DNA of 64,000 bases from Woeseiaceae bacterium (GTDB taxonomy: Bacteria > Pseudomonadota > Gammaproteobacteria > Steroidobacterales > Woeseiaceae): positions 186,001 to 250,000 of the forward strand of contig JAJFKS010000025.1 in NCBI GenBank assembly GCA_021773115.1, given 5' to 3'. The translations under genes and the position numbers were made by a program. Every line of letters begins with the position of its first letter. Position 1 is the stretch's first letter. This document shows, one piece after another, positions 36,363-44,903 of this stretch. Under the pieces are notes generated by a model that ran no database searches, had not been told where the DNA came from, and saw only the letters and a list, made by a program, of their open reading frames with translations.

Positions 36363-37657
36363 ACTACCTGAGTACCCGCGGTGCTGCTCCCGTTACCCTC
36401 GACGAGGCTCTGCGCAAGGGAATCGCCAGCGATGGTGGTCTGTTTCTTCCCGCAACACTGCCATCATTTGATATCCGTGACTTCGACAGTGCTGAAGACA
36501 TACAGGCTGTCGCTGGAAATCTGCTGCGCCCGTTTTTCGACGGTTCTGAACTTGCAGACGATATCGAGAAAATACTGGCCGAGACGTACAGCTTTCCTGT
36601 CCCCACCACTCCGTTGCCCGTTCCGGGCGGCAAGCTTTCCATGCTGGAGCTGTATCACGGCCCCACCGCGGCGTTCAAGGATGTCGGTGCTGCATTTCTC
36701 GCCGCCTGCCTGTCACGACTCGAAGGCAATGCTGCCTCACCCCTGACAATTCTGGTTGCCACGTCCGGTGATACCGGCGGTGCTGTCGCAGCGGCGTTTG
36801 ACAAGCGACCGGGCATGCGCGTTGTCGTGCTGTTTCCCGATGGGCGCGTCTCCGAACGGCAGGAACATCAACTATGTTGCTGGAGCGACAACGTGCTATC
36901 GCTGAAAGTGCAGGGCGCGTTTGATGATTGCCAGGCATTGGTTAAAGCGGCGATGGCAGATCCCAGGCTATCTTCATTGCATCGCTTTAGTTCGGCGAAC
37001 AGCATCAACATTGGGCGATTGTTGCCGCAAAGCACCTACTATGCCGATGCCAGCCTGAGACATTTTCGCCGTACCGGGAACAAACCCGGTTTCATTATCC
37101 CAACCGGCAACCTGGGTAATGGTTTCGCCTGCGTCATGGCACGCGCGATGGGATTGCCGATTGGACCGATCATTCTCACGAGTAACGCAAACCGGACAAT
37201 TGCCGACTATTTCGAAACCAATGAGTGGTTACCGCAGAGCAGCCTGCAAACGCTGGCGTCAGCCATGGATGTTGGTGATCCCAGCAACATGGAACGACTG
37301 CGCAAATTTTCCGGAGATGCCAGTGTATTGCGGGAACAAATGGCTGTGACCTCGGTAAGCGACAAACAAATCAGGCTTGCGATCAAACAGGATTTTGCCG
37401 AGTTCGGGTTTGCAACCTGCCCGCACACGGCGACCGCCAGCCACACCTGGCGCCATCTTGATGCCGCTGCGCGTCAACAGGATTGGATCATTGTCGCAAC
37501 CGCGCATCCGGCCAAGTTTGAGACCATTGTCGAGCCGTTGATCGGCGAGTCCGTGCCGCTGCCTGCCGTACTTCAGGACATACTGTCACGACCGGCGGTC
37601 GCCACCCGCATTCAGGCGGACCTCAAGTCGCTTGCTGCTGCGCTGGCGGGCAACTAG
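36359..37657 (+). CDS. thrC: Threonine synthase
   Basis: 432 residues, PLP enzyme that converts phosphohomoserine to threonine. The N-terminus MNYLSTRGAAPVTLDEALRK is typical; the PLP lysine is in HGPTAAFKDVGAAFLA and the phosphate-binding loop is in VATSGDTGGAVAAAF. Closest in form to the E. coli-type (short) enzymes. Last gene of thrABC. Confidence 0.96.
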   Translation: MNYLSTRGAAPVTLDEALRKGIASDGGLFLPATLPSFDIRDFDSAEDIQAVAGNLLRPFFDGSELADDIEKILAETYSFPVPTTPLPVPGGKLSMLELYHGPTAAFKDVGAAFLAACLSRLEGNAASPLTILVATSGDTGGAVAAAFDKRPGMRVVVLFPDGRVSERQEHQLCCWSDNVLSLKVQGAFDDCQALVKAAMADPRLSSLHRFSSANSINIGRLLPQSTYYADASLRHFRRTGNKPGFIIPTGNLGNGFACVMARAMGLPIGPIILTSNANRTIADYFETNEWLPQSSLQTLASAMDVGDPSNMERLRKFSGDASVLREQMAVTSVSDKQIRLAIKQDFAEFGFATCPHTATASHTWRHLDAAARQQDWIIVATAHPAKFETIVEPLIGESVPLPAVLQDILSRPAVATRIQADLKSLAAALAGN

Positions 37658-37671
37658 GATTACGCCAATCT

Positions 37672-38253
37672 ATGTCCTATCTGTCTGAAATCCAGAATTA
37701 TCCCTGGCTGCTGCCGTTGGCGGCGATCGTATTGTTGCTGCTTGTCTGGTTGCTATACCGGGTGGTATCGCGCAATCGAGGCAGCCTCGAGCACGTTATT
37801 GCTGACATTAGCTTTGATCGTATTGAGGGGCTGGTCATTCCCAAAGCCGATGAAGGCGAAATTATTATCGACTACCTGCTGCTAACGACGCAGGGGCTCT
37901 TGATACTTGAAGTTAAAGATGTTCAGGGCATCGTCTTCGGCGGCGACAAGATGCAGGACTGGACAGTCATCAATGCTGAACGTCGCTATACGTTTTCGAA
38001 TCCGCAGCCGGCGCTCTACGATCGTATTGCTGCAGTCAGGCAAATCGTTCGCCAGGTCCCGGTCTCGGGGCGAATATTATTCCTGGACGGTGCCGAGTTC
38101 ACGAAAGGCGTTCCCGGGCTGGTTTGCGACCTCGATGAACTTATCGGCGAATTTGGGGAGCCCGACAAGAATTCAGCCAAGTTCAAGATCGAGGCATTCA
38201 TGCCACATTGGGAGTTGATCCGAAAAGGTGCCCTGAACGCCAGCGCGCTTTAG
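37672..38253 (+). CDS. Membrane-anchored NERD-domain protein
   Basis: 193 residues. An N-terminal transmembrane helix (about 12-30) is followed by a NERD (nuclease-related) domain. The restriction-endonuclease-like core is visible: D67 in EIIIDYLLLTTQGLLILEVK and the ExK pair E80/K82, so a catalytic site may be intact. The WTV, FSNPQPALYDRIAAVRQIV part fits the NERD C-terminal half. The function of such single-domain proteins is not established. It starts 14 bases after thrC and is followed by a macrodomain gene. Confidence 0.75.
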   Translation: MSYLSEIQNYPWLLPLAAIVLLLLVWLLYRVVSRNRGSLEHVIADISFDRIEGLVIPKADEGEIIIDYLLLTTQGLLILEVKDVQGIVFGGDKMQDWTVINAERRYTFSNPQPALYDRIAAVRQIVRQVPVSGRILFLDGAEFTKGVPGLVCDLDELIGEFGEPDKNSAKFKIEAFMPHWELIRKGALNASAL

Positions 38254-38273
38254 TCAGAGTCTCCCTAGCCACA

Positions 38274-38786
38274 ATGCCGACAATTCAAGCGATACACGCC
38301 GATATCACGTCACTGGATGTTGACGCGATCGTGAATGCTGCAAACGAATCATTGCTGGGTGGGGGCGGTGTTGATGGGGCAATCCATCGAGCAGCCGGAC
38401 CAAAGCTTCTGGACGCGTGCCGCGCACTCGCTGGCTGCGAACCGGGCCAGGCAAAAATGACTCCGGGCTTTAATCTCAAGGCGAGGCATGTCATTGCGAC
38501 TGTCGGACCAGTCTGGCGGGGCGGTACCGAGGGTGAGGCAGATATTCTGCGATCCTGTTACAGACAGTGCATCAAACTTGCCGAGGCCAATGACATTTCG
38601 TCAATTGCGTTTCCCGCAATCAGTACAGGTGTTTACGGGTACCCGAAAGATCAGGCTGCCGGGATTGCGATTGCGACTGTGTCAGAGGCTGTTGAAGGCA
38701 CAATGGTTATTGGCGAAGTTGTGTTCTGCTGTTTTTCCAGCGCCGACCTGGAGCAATACCGGTCAATATTGATGCAGCCGGGCTAG
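38274..38786 (+). CDS. Macrodomain protein, O-acetyl-ADP-ribose deacetylase-like (YmdB type)
   Basis: 170 residues, single macrodomain. ADP-ribose contacts are visible in DAIVNAANESLLGGGGVDGAIH and in the phosphate loop PAISTGVYGYP. Members remove acetyl from O-acetyl-ADP-ribose or ADP-ribose from proteins. Start ATG 38274; an in-frame extension upstream into the NERD gene is not supported. Its end overlaps tatD by 4 bases, tail to tail. Confidence 0.92.
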   Translation: MPTIQAIHADITSLDVDAIVNAANESLLGGGGVDGAIHRAAGPKLLDACRALAGCEPGQAKMTPGFNLKARHVIATVGPVWRGGTEGEADILRSCYRQCIKLAEANDISSIAFPAISTGVYGYPKDQAAGIAIATVSEAVEGTMVIGEVVFCCFSSADLEQYRSILMQPG

Positions 38787-39583
38787 TCTGACGGCAGATT
38801 AAAAAAGCGCATAGCGTTCGCTGTCGTTATCTCGGCAACATGCTCGACGCTTTGTCCCCGTGCTTCGGCAATCACGCGAACAACCTCCGGCAAATGCATT
38901 GGCTCATTGCGACGAGTTTTTGGTTTCGGTTGGATCGACCGGGGTAGAAGATACGGTGCGTCCGTCTCGACCAGCAAGCGATCGTCCGGAATAGTCGAGA
39001 CAATATCGTAGAGATGTTTGCCGCGGCGTTCATCGCACACCCAGCCAGTAATGCCGATGTAGAGCCCCATTGCGAGATATTCGCGCAACGACTCTCCCTC
39101 ACCTGTGAAGCAATGCGCGACGGCACGCGAAATATCGGGCAGGAACGGTTCGAGCACTTCGACAAAATCGTCGTGTGCGTCGCGTTGATGCAGAAACAGC
39201 GGTTTGCCCGAATCTTTTGCAATTTCGACCTGTCGACTGAAGGCATCGAGCTGTGCCGCACGCGGCGAGAGATTGCGGAAGTAGTCGAGGCCGCATTCGC
39301 CAACAGCGACAACTTGCGGGCGCTGAATCAGGCGGCGAATCATGGCATCACTTTCATCTGTGTAATCCGTTGCGTGGTGCGGGTGCACACCGGCAGTCGA
39401 GTAAAGGCTGCCCGGAGATTCGCTTGCGAGTTGCAGCGCGGCAACATTGCTGACGTCGCAACTTCCGGTGACGATTATCTTTTTGACGCCAGCATCGAAT
39501 GCGCGTTGTATCATTTCGTCGCGATCTTCGTTGAAGCTGTCGTGCGCCAGGTTGGCGCCAATGTCGACGAGTGAGAATGGCAT
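38783..39583 (-). CDS. tatD: TatD family metal-dependent hydrolase / 3'-5' DNase
   Basis: 266 residues. Close to E. coli TatD: STAGVHPHHATDY, VAVGECGLDYFRN, LHQRDAHDDF, VAHCFTGEGES, YIGITGWVCDERRG and VETDAPYLLPRS supply the metal ligands. TatD is a 3'-5' exonuclease linked to repair of oxidised DNA. Start ATG 39583 (MPFSLVDIGANL). The first-strand metal motif of many relatives (DxH) is replaced by DIGANL, as in E. coli TatD. Follows the ABC genes on the minus strand after 2 bases. Confidence 0.92.
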   Translation of the reverse strand: MPFSLVDIGANLAHDSFNEDRDEMIQRAFDAGVKKIIVTGSCDVSNVAALQLASESPGSLYSTAGVHPHHATDYTDESDAMIRRLIQRPQVVAVGECGLDYFRNLSPRAAQLDAFSRQVEIAKDSGKPLFLHQRDAHDDFVEVLEPFLPDISRAVAHCFTGEGESLREYLAMGLYIGITGWVCDERRGKHLYDIVSTIPDDRLLVETDAPYLLPRSIQPKPKTRRNEPMHLPEVVRVIAEARGQSVEHVAEITTANAMRFFNLPSD

Positions 39584-39585
39584 TG

Positions 39586-40608
39586 CTAGAACTGCCGCCA
39601 GCGAAATACCTTCGCACCAATGGCAAGGAAAACAGCGCTCATCGCGGTCAAAGCGAGCAAACTCGGTGCTACATCGGCCAACGTCGCTCCATCCAGCATG
39701 ACTGCCCTGGCTGAATTGAGGACGTGGGTCAGCGGAAAAATATTTGCGGCTTTCTGTACGAGATCGGGTGCCCCTTCCAGCGAAAACCAAACACCGGACA
39801 GCATCATCATCGGCCAGTTAATCAGATTCAGCAGACCACCTGCGAGTTCCTCACTGGTAACACGCGCAGAAACAACGAGTCCCAGCGACACCAGTGAGAT
39901 TGCGCCGACCAATGCTACGAGGAACAGGGTGAAATAGTTGCCCTCCATACGGGTGTCGAGTATCAGGTGCGTACCCGTGTATATGAAGCTCGTGATCAAC
40001 ATGATCAGCATCATGCGCGAAGCGACTTGCGCGGCGATAAATTCGAAAGACGAAAGCGGCGTCGCCCGCAGGCGCTTCAAAAATCCGTTCTTGCGATAGC
40101 GCACCACGACATAGCCGACACCGAAGAGGCAACTGAACATCATGTTCATGCCGAGAATTCCCGGAAGCAGCCAGTCAGCGTAGCTCACGGCGGCGCCGGC
40201 AACCTGCTGCTTGTTGATACTGGCCTGAGTTTTTTCGCCAGCCTGTAACAAGACAATCTCAGCGAAATAGCCTTTCGGTGATTCCGGATTAATCCAGTAA
40301 CGCGTTGCATCTCCAAACTCGACCAGCAAGTCGAGCTGATGCCTTGCGACTTTTTGCAACGCGAGCTCGGCGTCGTTGTAGGCTACGAACCGAATGAATC
40401 GGGTTTGCAGGAACGGGTGCGATTCAACGTCAATCTCAGCGGCGTCCTGCAGTACACCGACCGTGTAAGCATCGCGGTCATTGCCGAACGCAAAAGACAG
40501 ACCGAACATCAGTGCGATTGGCAGTATCAGGTTCCACGACAGCGATGCACGATCGCGCAGAAATTCACGGTTGCGGGCCTGAAAAACTGCGTAAATTCGT
40601 TGCCACAT
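39586..40608 (-). CDS. ABC-2 type transporter permease
   Basis: 340 residues: one N-terminal membrane helix, a large extracytoplasmic loop (about 45-170), and five more helices, the ABC2_membrane_3 layout. It is the membrane partner of the ATPase encoded immediately upstream on the same strand (5-base gap). Related to YhhJ/DrrB-like exporters; the cargo is unknown. Confidence 0.88.
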   Translation of the reverse strand: MWQRIYAVFQARNREFLRDRASLSWNLILPIALMFGLSFAFGNDRDAYTVGVLQDAAEIDVESHPFLQTRFIRFVAYNDAELALQKVARHQLDLLVEFGDATRYWINPESPKGYFAEIVLLQAGEKTQASINKQQVAGAAVSYADWLLPGILGMNMMFSCLFGVGYVVVRYRKNGFLKRLRATPLSSFEFIAAQVASRMMLIMLITSFIYTGTHLILDTRMEGNYFTLFLVALVGAISLVSLGLVVSARVTSEELAGGLLNLINWPMMMLSGVWFSLEGAPDLVQKAANIFPLTHVLNSARAVMLDGATLADVAPSLLALTAMSAVFLAIGAKVFRWRQF

Positions 40609-40613
40609 TTTCG

Positions 40614-41498
40614 CTAGGCTCGCAAAGTATGGCCGGTCAGGTCGAGGAATAAATCTTCGAGGTCTGGCTGCCGAATTTTGATCTGATTGAGATTGCTGAC
40701 GTGCGCGGACAGTTGTTGCAGGCTGGCGCTGACATCCGTGGAGACGACTTCGATCAGGCCGAGTTTTTCAAGCACCGTATGTTCAATGCCTGACATGTCG
40801 CCGGTCAAGTCTGAAATTGGCAGCTCGATAATCAAACCGCGATATTTTTCGCGCAGCAGCGCCTCTGGAACACCCTGCGTCACGATCTTGCCAGCGTCCA
40901 TGATCGCGATCTCGTCACACAATATCTGTGCTTCGTCCATGTAATGCGTGGTCAACAGGACCGTCGACCCGCCAGCGCGAATACTTTGTACCAGGTCCCA
41001 GAAATTTCGACGCGCCTGCGGGTCCAGGCCAGTGGTCGGTTCGTCGAGAAAAATCAGCCGCGGCTTATTGACCAATGCAACGGCCAACAACAGTCGTTGT
41101 CGCTGGCCACCGGAGAGTTTTCGATTGTCGCGGTCCAGCAAGTCAACGAGCGAGCATTGCTCGATGATGTCGTCGATATTTGCCCGCCGTGCGTAAAGCG
41201 TGCGAAACATCTCAAGGGTTTCGCGGACGGTGATGTAGTCCTGCAATGCAGTATTCTGGAACTGGATACCGGCTTCCTGCCGGAACTTCTGGCCTGCAAT
41301 CTCGCCGTAGTAGTAGACCTCGCCGGATGATGCCGGCGTCACGCCTTCAATAATTTCCACAGTTGTGGTCTTGCCGGCCCCGTTCGGACCGAGTAGTCCG
41401 AAGCAGATACCTTCTTCAACGGCAAAACTGACGCCATTGACGGCGACTACGCCGGGGTAGTGTTTCCTGAGATTGCGGGCTTCGAGCGCGATAGTCAT
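40614..41498 (-). CDS. ABC transporter ATP-binding protein (ABC-2 exporter)
   Basis: 294 residues from ATG 41498. Walker A GPNGAGKTT, signature LSGGQRQR, Walker B RLIFLDEPTTGLD and the H-loop LLTTHYMDEA are intact. The C-terminal extension is like that of DrrA/CcmA-type drug or lipid exporters. It forms a two-gene system with the permease downstream; tatD may be co-transcribed. Confidence 0.93.
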   Translation of the reverse strand: MTIALEARNLRKHYPGVVAVNGVSFAVEEGICFGLLGPNGAGKTTTVEIIEGVTPASSGEVYYYGEIAGQKFRQEAGIQFQNTALQDYITVRETLEMFRTLYARRANIDDIIEQCSLVDLLDRDNRKLSGGQRQRLLLAVALVNKPRLIFLDEPTTGLDPQARRNFWDLVQSIRAGGSTVLLTTHYMDEAQILCDEIAIMDAGKIVTQGVPEALLREKYRGLIIELPISDLTGDMSGIEHTVLEKLGLIEVVSTDVSASLQQLSAHVSNLNQIKIRQPDLEDLFLDLTGHTLRA

Positions 41499-41570
41499 CC
41501 TGCAAGGGTAACGAAATGCCAGTCTGGGCACTACTGTGACCGAAGGCTTGCAACCATTCTCCTCTGAGCG

Positions 41571-41585
41571 GTATCTAATGGATAC
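41571..41585. promoter_or_regulatory. Short inverted repeat upstream of the beta-solenoid gene
   Basis: GTATC, 5-base spacer TAATG, GATAC: a perfect 5-base inverted repeat 24 bases before the ATG at 41610. Could be a regulator site; chance occurrence is possible. Confidence 0.2.
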
Positions 41586-41609
41586 AGAACAAAGACTGGA
41601 CCTTAAGAA

Positions 41610-42335
41610 ATGACAAAACTCATGACGAAAACGGTGTTTACAATCAGCCTGCTTGTGCTGCTACTGGCCGTTCCGGCGCTCGCGGAATCGGTCAATAAGA
41701 GCATCAAGCTCGAAGCTGGCGAGACAGTCGGTGGCGCAACTTCCGTCAATGGCAGTATCACAGTGGGCGAGAATGCTGTTGTGACTGGCGGCGTCGAGAC
41801 CGTAAATGGTTCGATTCGCGTCGATAATGGTGCGTCGATTGAGAATGCATCGACGGTCAACGGTGGTGTGCGAGTCGCTGACAACGTAAGGGCAGACAAT
41901 CTGAGCACCGTGAACGGTACCGTACGCGTGGGTGATCAATCGACCGTCGCCGGTGACATCGAAGCTGTAAACGGCAAGATTAGTGTTGGCCGCGGATCAA
42001 GCGTCGCCGGTAACGTCGCCAACGTCAACGGCCAGATTGAGCTGACGGGCGCCGAGGTTGGCGGAGATGTCAGCACCGTAAGCGGCGATATTGATCTGGC
42101 CGATAGTGCAGTGGTCAAAGGCGATCTGATCGTCGAAAAGCCCAGCAACTGGGGATGGGGGAACAAGCGAAATCGCAAACCGCGTGTTGTGATCGGTCCC
42201 GGCTCCGTTGTCGAAGGCGTTATCGTGCTGAAGCGGGAAGTTGAGCTGTTTATTAGCGACACGGCCAGGGTAGGGGCTGTCGAAGGCGTCATGTCAATGG
42301 ATGATGCCGTTCGCTTTAGCGGCGAGCAGCCCTAA
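41610..42335 (+). CDS. Secreted repeat protein, predicted beta-solenoid (bactofilin-like spacing)
   Basis: 241 residues with a signal peptide (cleavage near ALA at 25). Residues 44-160 contain seven repeats with VNG (VSG in the last) at 46, 65, 83, 101, 120, 139 and 157, a regular 18-19 residue period with valines at alternating places. That period suits a right- or left-handed beta-helix, as in polymer-forming bactofilins, but a signal peptide points outside the cytoplasm. The C-terminal part has GPGSVVEGVIVL and a charged tail. Function unknown. Stands alone between the ABC genes and the metallopeptidase gene. Confidence 0.7.
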   Translation: MTKLMTKTVFTISLLVLLLAVPALAESVNKSIKLEAGETVGGATSVNGSITVGENAVVTGGVETVNGSIRVDNGASIENASTVNGGVRVADNVRADNLSTVNGTVRVGDQSTVAGDIEAVNGKISVGRGSSVAGNVANVNGQIELTGAEVGGDVSTVSGDIDLADSAVVKGDLIVEKPSNWGWGNKRNRKPRVVIGPGSVVEGVIVLKREVELFISDTARVGAVEGVMSMDDAVRFSGEQP

Positions 42336-42348
42336 ACTTCCGTAGAAT

Positions 42349-42370
42349 AGCGGCTGTGCATAGCGCCGCT
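42349..42370 (+). promoter_or_regulatory. Hairpin enclosing the GTG start of the YgjP-like gene
   Basis: AGCGGC (42349-42354) pairs perfectly with GCCGCT (42365-42370); the start codon sits in the 10-base loop. Such a structure can reduce translation initiation. Confidence 0.35.
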
Positions 42371-43111
42371 AATCAACTACCGCTGTTTACTGAAAACGAT
42401 GAGCCCGACTCAATGTTGGGCTTTTCTGTGCGCGAGAGTGGCCGCGCAAAGCGCCTGTCGATCAAGGTTTTCCCGCGCGGTCGAGTTGAAGTCGTTGTGC
42501 CGAAACGGACTCGTCCAGGCGAAGTACGGGAGTTCGTCGAGGCGCATCGCGACTGGATCCAGAAGTCTCGGGAGTCTTTCGCAGCGGAACACACGCCGGA
42601 GCCCTTTGTCTTGCCACGGCAGATTCGCCTGGACGGCATAGGGCGGCAGTTCATGGTCGAATACCAGCCACAGCGTGGTGCGAAAACGGTGAAGTATCGC
42701 AGCCATACGTACAAAGTGGTGCTGACGGGCCAGACAAGCAATGAACGCCTTTGCGTCAACGCGCTGAAGCGCTGGTTGACCGGCCTGGCAAAACGCGAAT
42801 TCGAGCCACAACTTCGGGCGCTGGCAACGGTGACTGGCACATCATTCAAGACCATGCATGTCCGTGGACAACGCACCTGTTGGGGCAGCCACTCCAGTGC
42901 CGGGACAATCAGCCTGAACTATTGCCTGATGTTTCTTGACCCATCGCACCAGCGCTATGTCATGATCCACGAGCTGTGTCATGCGACGCATATGAACCAC
43001 TCGAAGCGCTTCTGGAACCTCGTTGGGAAGTTCGAGAGTGACTATCGGAGACTCGACAAAGATCTAAACTCCTGCTGGAAACGTATTCCAACCTGGGTTG
43101 GTATTTATTAA
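42356..43111 (+). CDS. YgjP-type zinc metallopeptidase (DUF45 / M48-like)
   Basis: 251 residues. The YgjP/DUF45 layout: N-terminal beta domain (GFSVRESGRAKRLSIKVFPR), then the block WGSHSSAGTISLNYCLMFL and the zinc site HELCHATHMNHSKRFW (HExxH plus a downstream His). Cytoplasmic, no signal peptide. Substrate unknown; in several genomes it lies near restriction or nucleic-acid genes. The GTG start at 42356 lies within a hairpin loop; ATG 42413 is an alternative but would trim the conserved N-terminus. Confidence 0.85.
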   Translation: MHSAANQLPLFTENDEPDSMLGFSVRESGRAKRLSIKVFPRGRVEVVVPKRTRPGEVREFVEAHRDWIQKSRESFAAEHTPEPFVLPRQIRLDGIGRQFMVEYQPQRGAKTVKYRSHTYKVVLTGQTSNERLCVNALKRWLTGLAKREFEPQLRALATVTGTSFKTMHVRGQRTCWGSHSSAGTISLNYCLMFLDPSHQRYVMIHELCHATHMNHSKRFWNLVGKFESDYRRLDKDLNSCWKRIPTWVGIY

Positions 43112-43223
43112 TATTAACAATATGTTACAGATCATTATTAGAGTGTTTTATGACTAAAATATTCAGCATGCATAGTGTCGTGTTGATTGTCAAAAACGTG
43201 ATATTGACGGATACTGCTTGCCG

Positions 43224-43505
43224 ATGATGTCAATGCCCCGAAAATTTGTCCTGTCACTGTTGCTGTTGCTGGTGCTCTGCAATGCGGCATTTGTGGCACA
43301 TGCGGCATCCCACCAGTCAGGCGACATCGTCAAATGCAAATTGTGTTTAGCGCATACGCCGTTATCACATGGCCTGGCGAACACCGACTCGAACCAGCCA
43401 GTGGCGTATGGCGTCACAATCGCTGTCGAGCTGTCGTCCAATTTCATCGCGACGTCAAATGTGCAAACGTCCTTTGCACGGGGCCCACCGCGCCCTATTC
43501 AATAA
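43224..43505 (+). CDS. Small secreted Cys/His-containing protein, zinc-cluster associated
   Basis: 93 residues. Signal peptide (PRKFVLSLLLLLVLCNAAFVAHA), then ASHQSGDIVKCKLCLAHTPL: a CxxC pair flanked by histidines, suggestive of metal binding. It resembles DUF2946-type small proteins found next to metal transporters, although I cannot confirm membership. Start is one of ATG 43224, 43227 or 43233; no strong ribosome site is seen. The outer-membrane protein and ZnuA-like genes follow on the same strand. Confidence 0.6.
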   Translation: MMSMPRKFVLSLLLLLVLCNAAFVAHAASHQSGDIVKCKLCLAHTPLSHGLANTDSNQPVAYGVTIAVELSSNFIATSNVQTSFARGPPRPIQ

Positions 43506-43512
43506 TCAAGTG

Positions 43513-43529
43513 CGCCGTTTTCGACGGCG
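43513..43529 (+). other. Hairpin between the small secreted protein and the OMP gene
   Basis: Perfect 6-base stem CGCCGT/ACGGCG with loop TTTCG. Five T occur 10 bases further on (43539-43543), too far for a classic terminator, so a weak terminator or mRNA-processing element is possible. Confidence 0.4.
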
Positions 43530-43566
43530 GCAAGTAACTTTTTATTGAATATAAAGGGGCGATGCA

Positions 43567-44895
43567 ATGCGTATCGACTTGGTCCAAAGCGCCATTCTGG
43601 CGTTGCTTATAGTTCTTCCGGACACAGTTCTGGCAGAGCCTTCGGAAATGGAATTATTGCGGAACGCCATCAGCGAGATGCGGGCTGACTACGACGCGAG
43701 AATCGCGGAACTGGAGCGGCGGCTGGCGGCCGCCGAGCAGAATGCACAGCAAGCTCAAAGTGTGGCGGCGATTTCAACACCGGCTGCGCCAGGCAATTCG
43801 GCGGCCAACCCGGCAATCGGCGTTATTTTCTCGGGCAGTGCCTGGAACTATGCCAGTTCCCCCGACGGCTACGCAGTGCAAGGATTTCCATTCGGTGGCG
43901 AGGCAGGACCGATAGACGAAGGTCTGGCACTGGGTGAAACCGAGCTCATCATGAATGCCAATGTTGATGACAAGTTCTCGGCCTGGCTGACGGTCGCCCT
44001 GGCGCTGGAAGACGGTGAGGCTGTTGCTGAAGTCGAGGAGGCGTGGGTCGAAACAACGGCGTTGCCGGCCGGATTTAGCGCGCGGTTGGGGCGCTTCTTC
44101 TCAGGAATCGGCTACCTGAACGACAAACACGCACATGCCTGGGATTTCGCAGACCAGCCGTTGCCGTACCAGGCATTTCTGGGCGGGCAACTGATCGACG
44201 ACGGCGTGCAAATTCGCTGGCTGGCGCCGACGGATACCTATCTTGAATTGGGTGGCGAGGCGATGCGTGGCGGCCGTTATCCTGCCGCGTCGGCGGCGCA
44301 TGACGGTGTCGGGAGCTACAGCCTGTTCGCCAATATTGGCGGCGACAGCAGTGCGAGCAGCAGTTGGCTGGCTGGCATTTCCTTTCTCGATGCAACAGCA
44401 ATTGAGCGTCCTTCAGGCGACGAGGATGATCCTCTACTGTTCAGCGGCGACTCGGAGCTTCTAATGGCTCAGTTTGTCTGGAAGTGGTCGCCGAACGGCA
44501 ACTGGAAACAACGCAATTTAATCCTTCAGGGCGAGTACCTCAAAAAAAGTGAAGATGGCCTGTACTCCGGAGCCGGCCTGTCGGGTACACCATACAATGG
44601 CGATCAAAGTGGCTGGTACGCACAAGCCGTCTACCAGCCCATCCCTCGCTGGCGTTTCGGTGGCCGCATCGACGCGCTGTCCGGCGACAATCCGGGCGCG
44701 CTTTTCGACTCAACACCACTCGCACTGCGAAGCAGCGATCCGCGTCGCTTCAGTCTGATGGCGGATTGGGCGAACAGCGAGTTCAGTCGTCTCAGGGTGC
44801 AGTTCACTCGAGACGAGGCCGGGCCGCAGAACGAAAATCAATGGGGTCTGCAATACATCCACAGCATCGGCGCGCATGGCGCACATTCGTTTTGA
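43567..44895 (+). CDS. Predicted outer-membrane protein of the zinc-type uptake cluster
   Basis: 442 residues. Signal peptide to about residue 24 (TVLA), a short coiled coil (EMRADYDARIAELERRLAAA) like the peptidoglycan-contacting head of some porins, then a long Gly/aromatic-rich barrel region (LGRFFSGIGYLNDKHAHAWDF). No TonB box or plug is visible, so it is not a TonB receptor. AAAGGGG lies upstream of the ATG. Gene order suggests metal-limited expression and a role in metal passage, but this is inference. The ZnuA-like gene starts 8 bases after its stop. Confidence 0.75.
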   Translation: MRIDLVQSAILALLIVLPDTVLAEPSEMELLRNAISEMRADYDARIAELERRLAAAEQNAQQAQSVAAISTPAAPGNSAANPAIGVIFSGSAWNYASSPDGYAVQGFPFGGEAGPIDEGLALGETELIMNANVDDKFSAWLTVALALEDGEAVAEVEEAWVETTALPAGFSARLGRFFSGIGYLNDKHAHAWDFADQPLPYQAFLGGQLIDDGVQIRWLAPTDTYLELGGEAMRGGRYPAASAAHDGVGSYSLFANIGGDSSASSSWLAGISFLDATAIERPSGDEDDPLLFSGDSELLMAQFVWKWSPNGNWKQRNLILQGEYLKKSEDGLYSGAGLSGTPYNGDQSGWYAQAVYQPIPRWRFGGRIDALSGDNPGALFDSTPLALRSSDPRRFSLMADWANSEFSRLRVQFTRDEAGPQNENQWGLQYIHSIGAHGAHSF

Positions 44896-44903
44896 ACGGG
44901 AAC

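Noticed and set aside
43109..43127. AT-rich imperfect palindrome as a Zur site for the zinc cluster
   Set aside because: Arms TAAYAT/ATRTTA with a 7-base spacer do not match the known gammaproteobacterial Zur box, and it overlaps the previous gene's stop.
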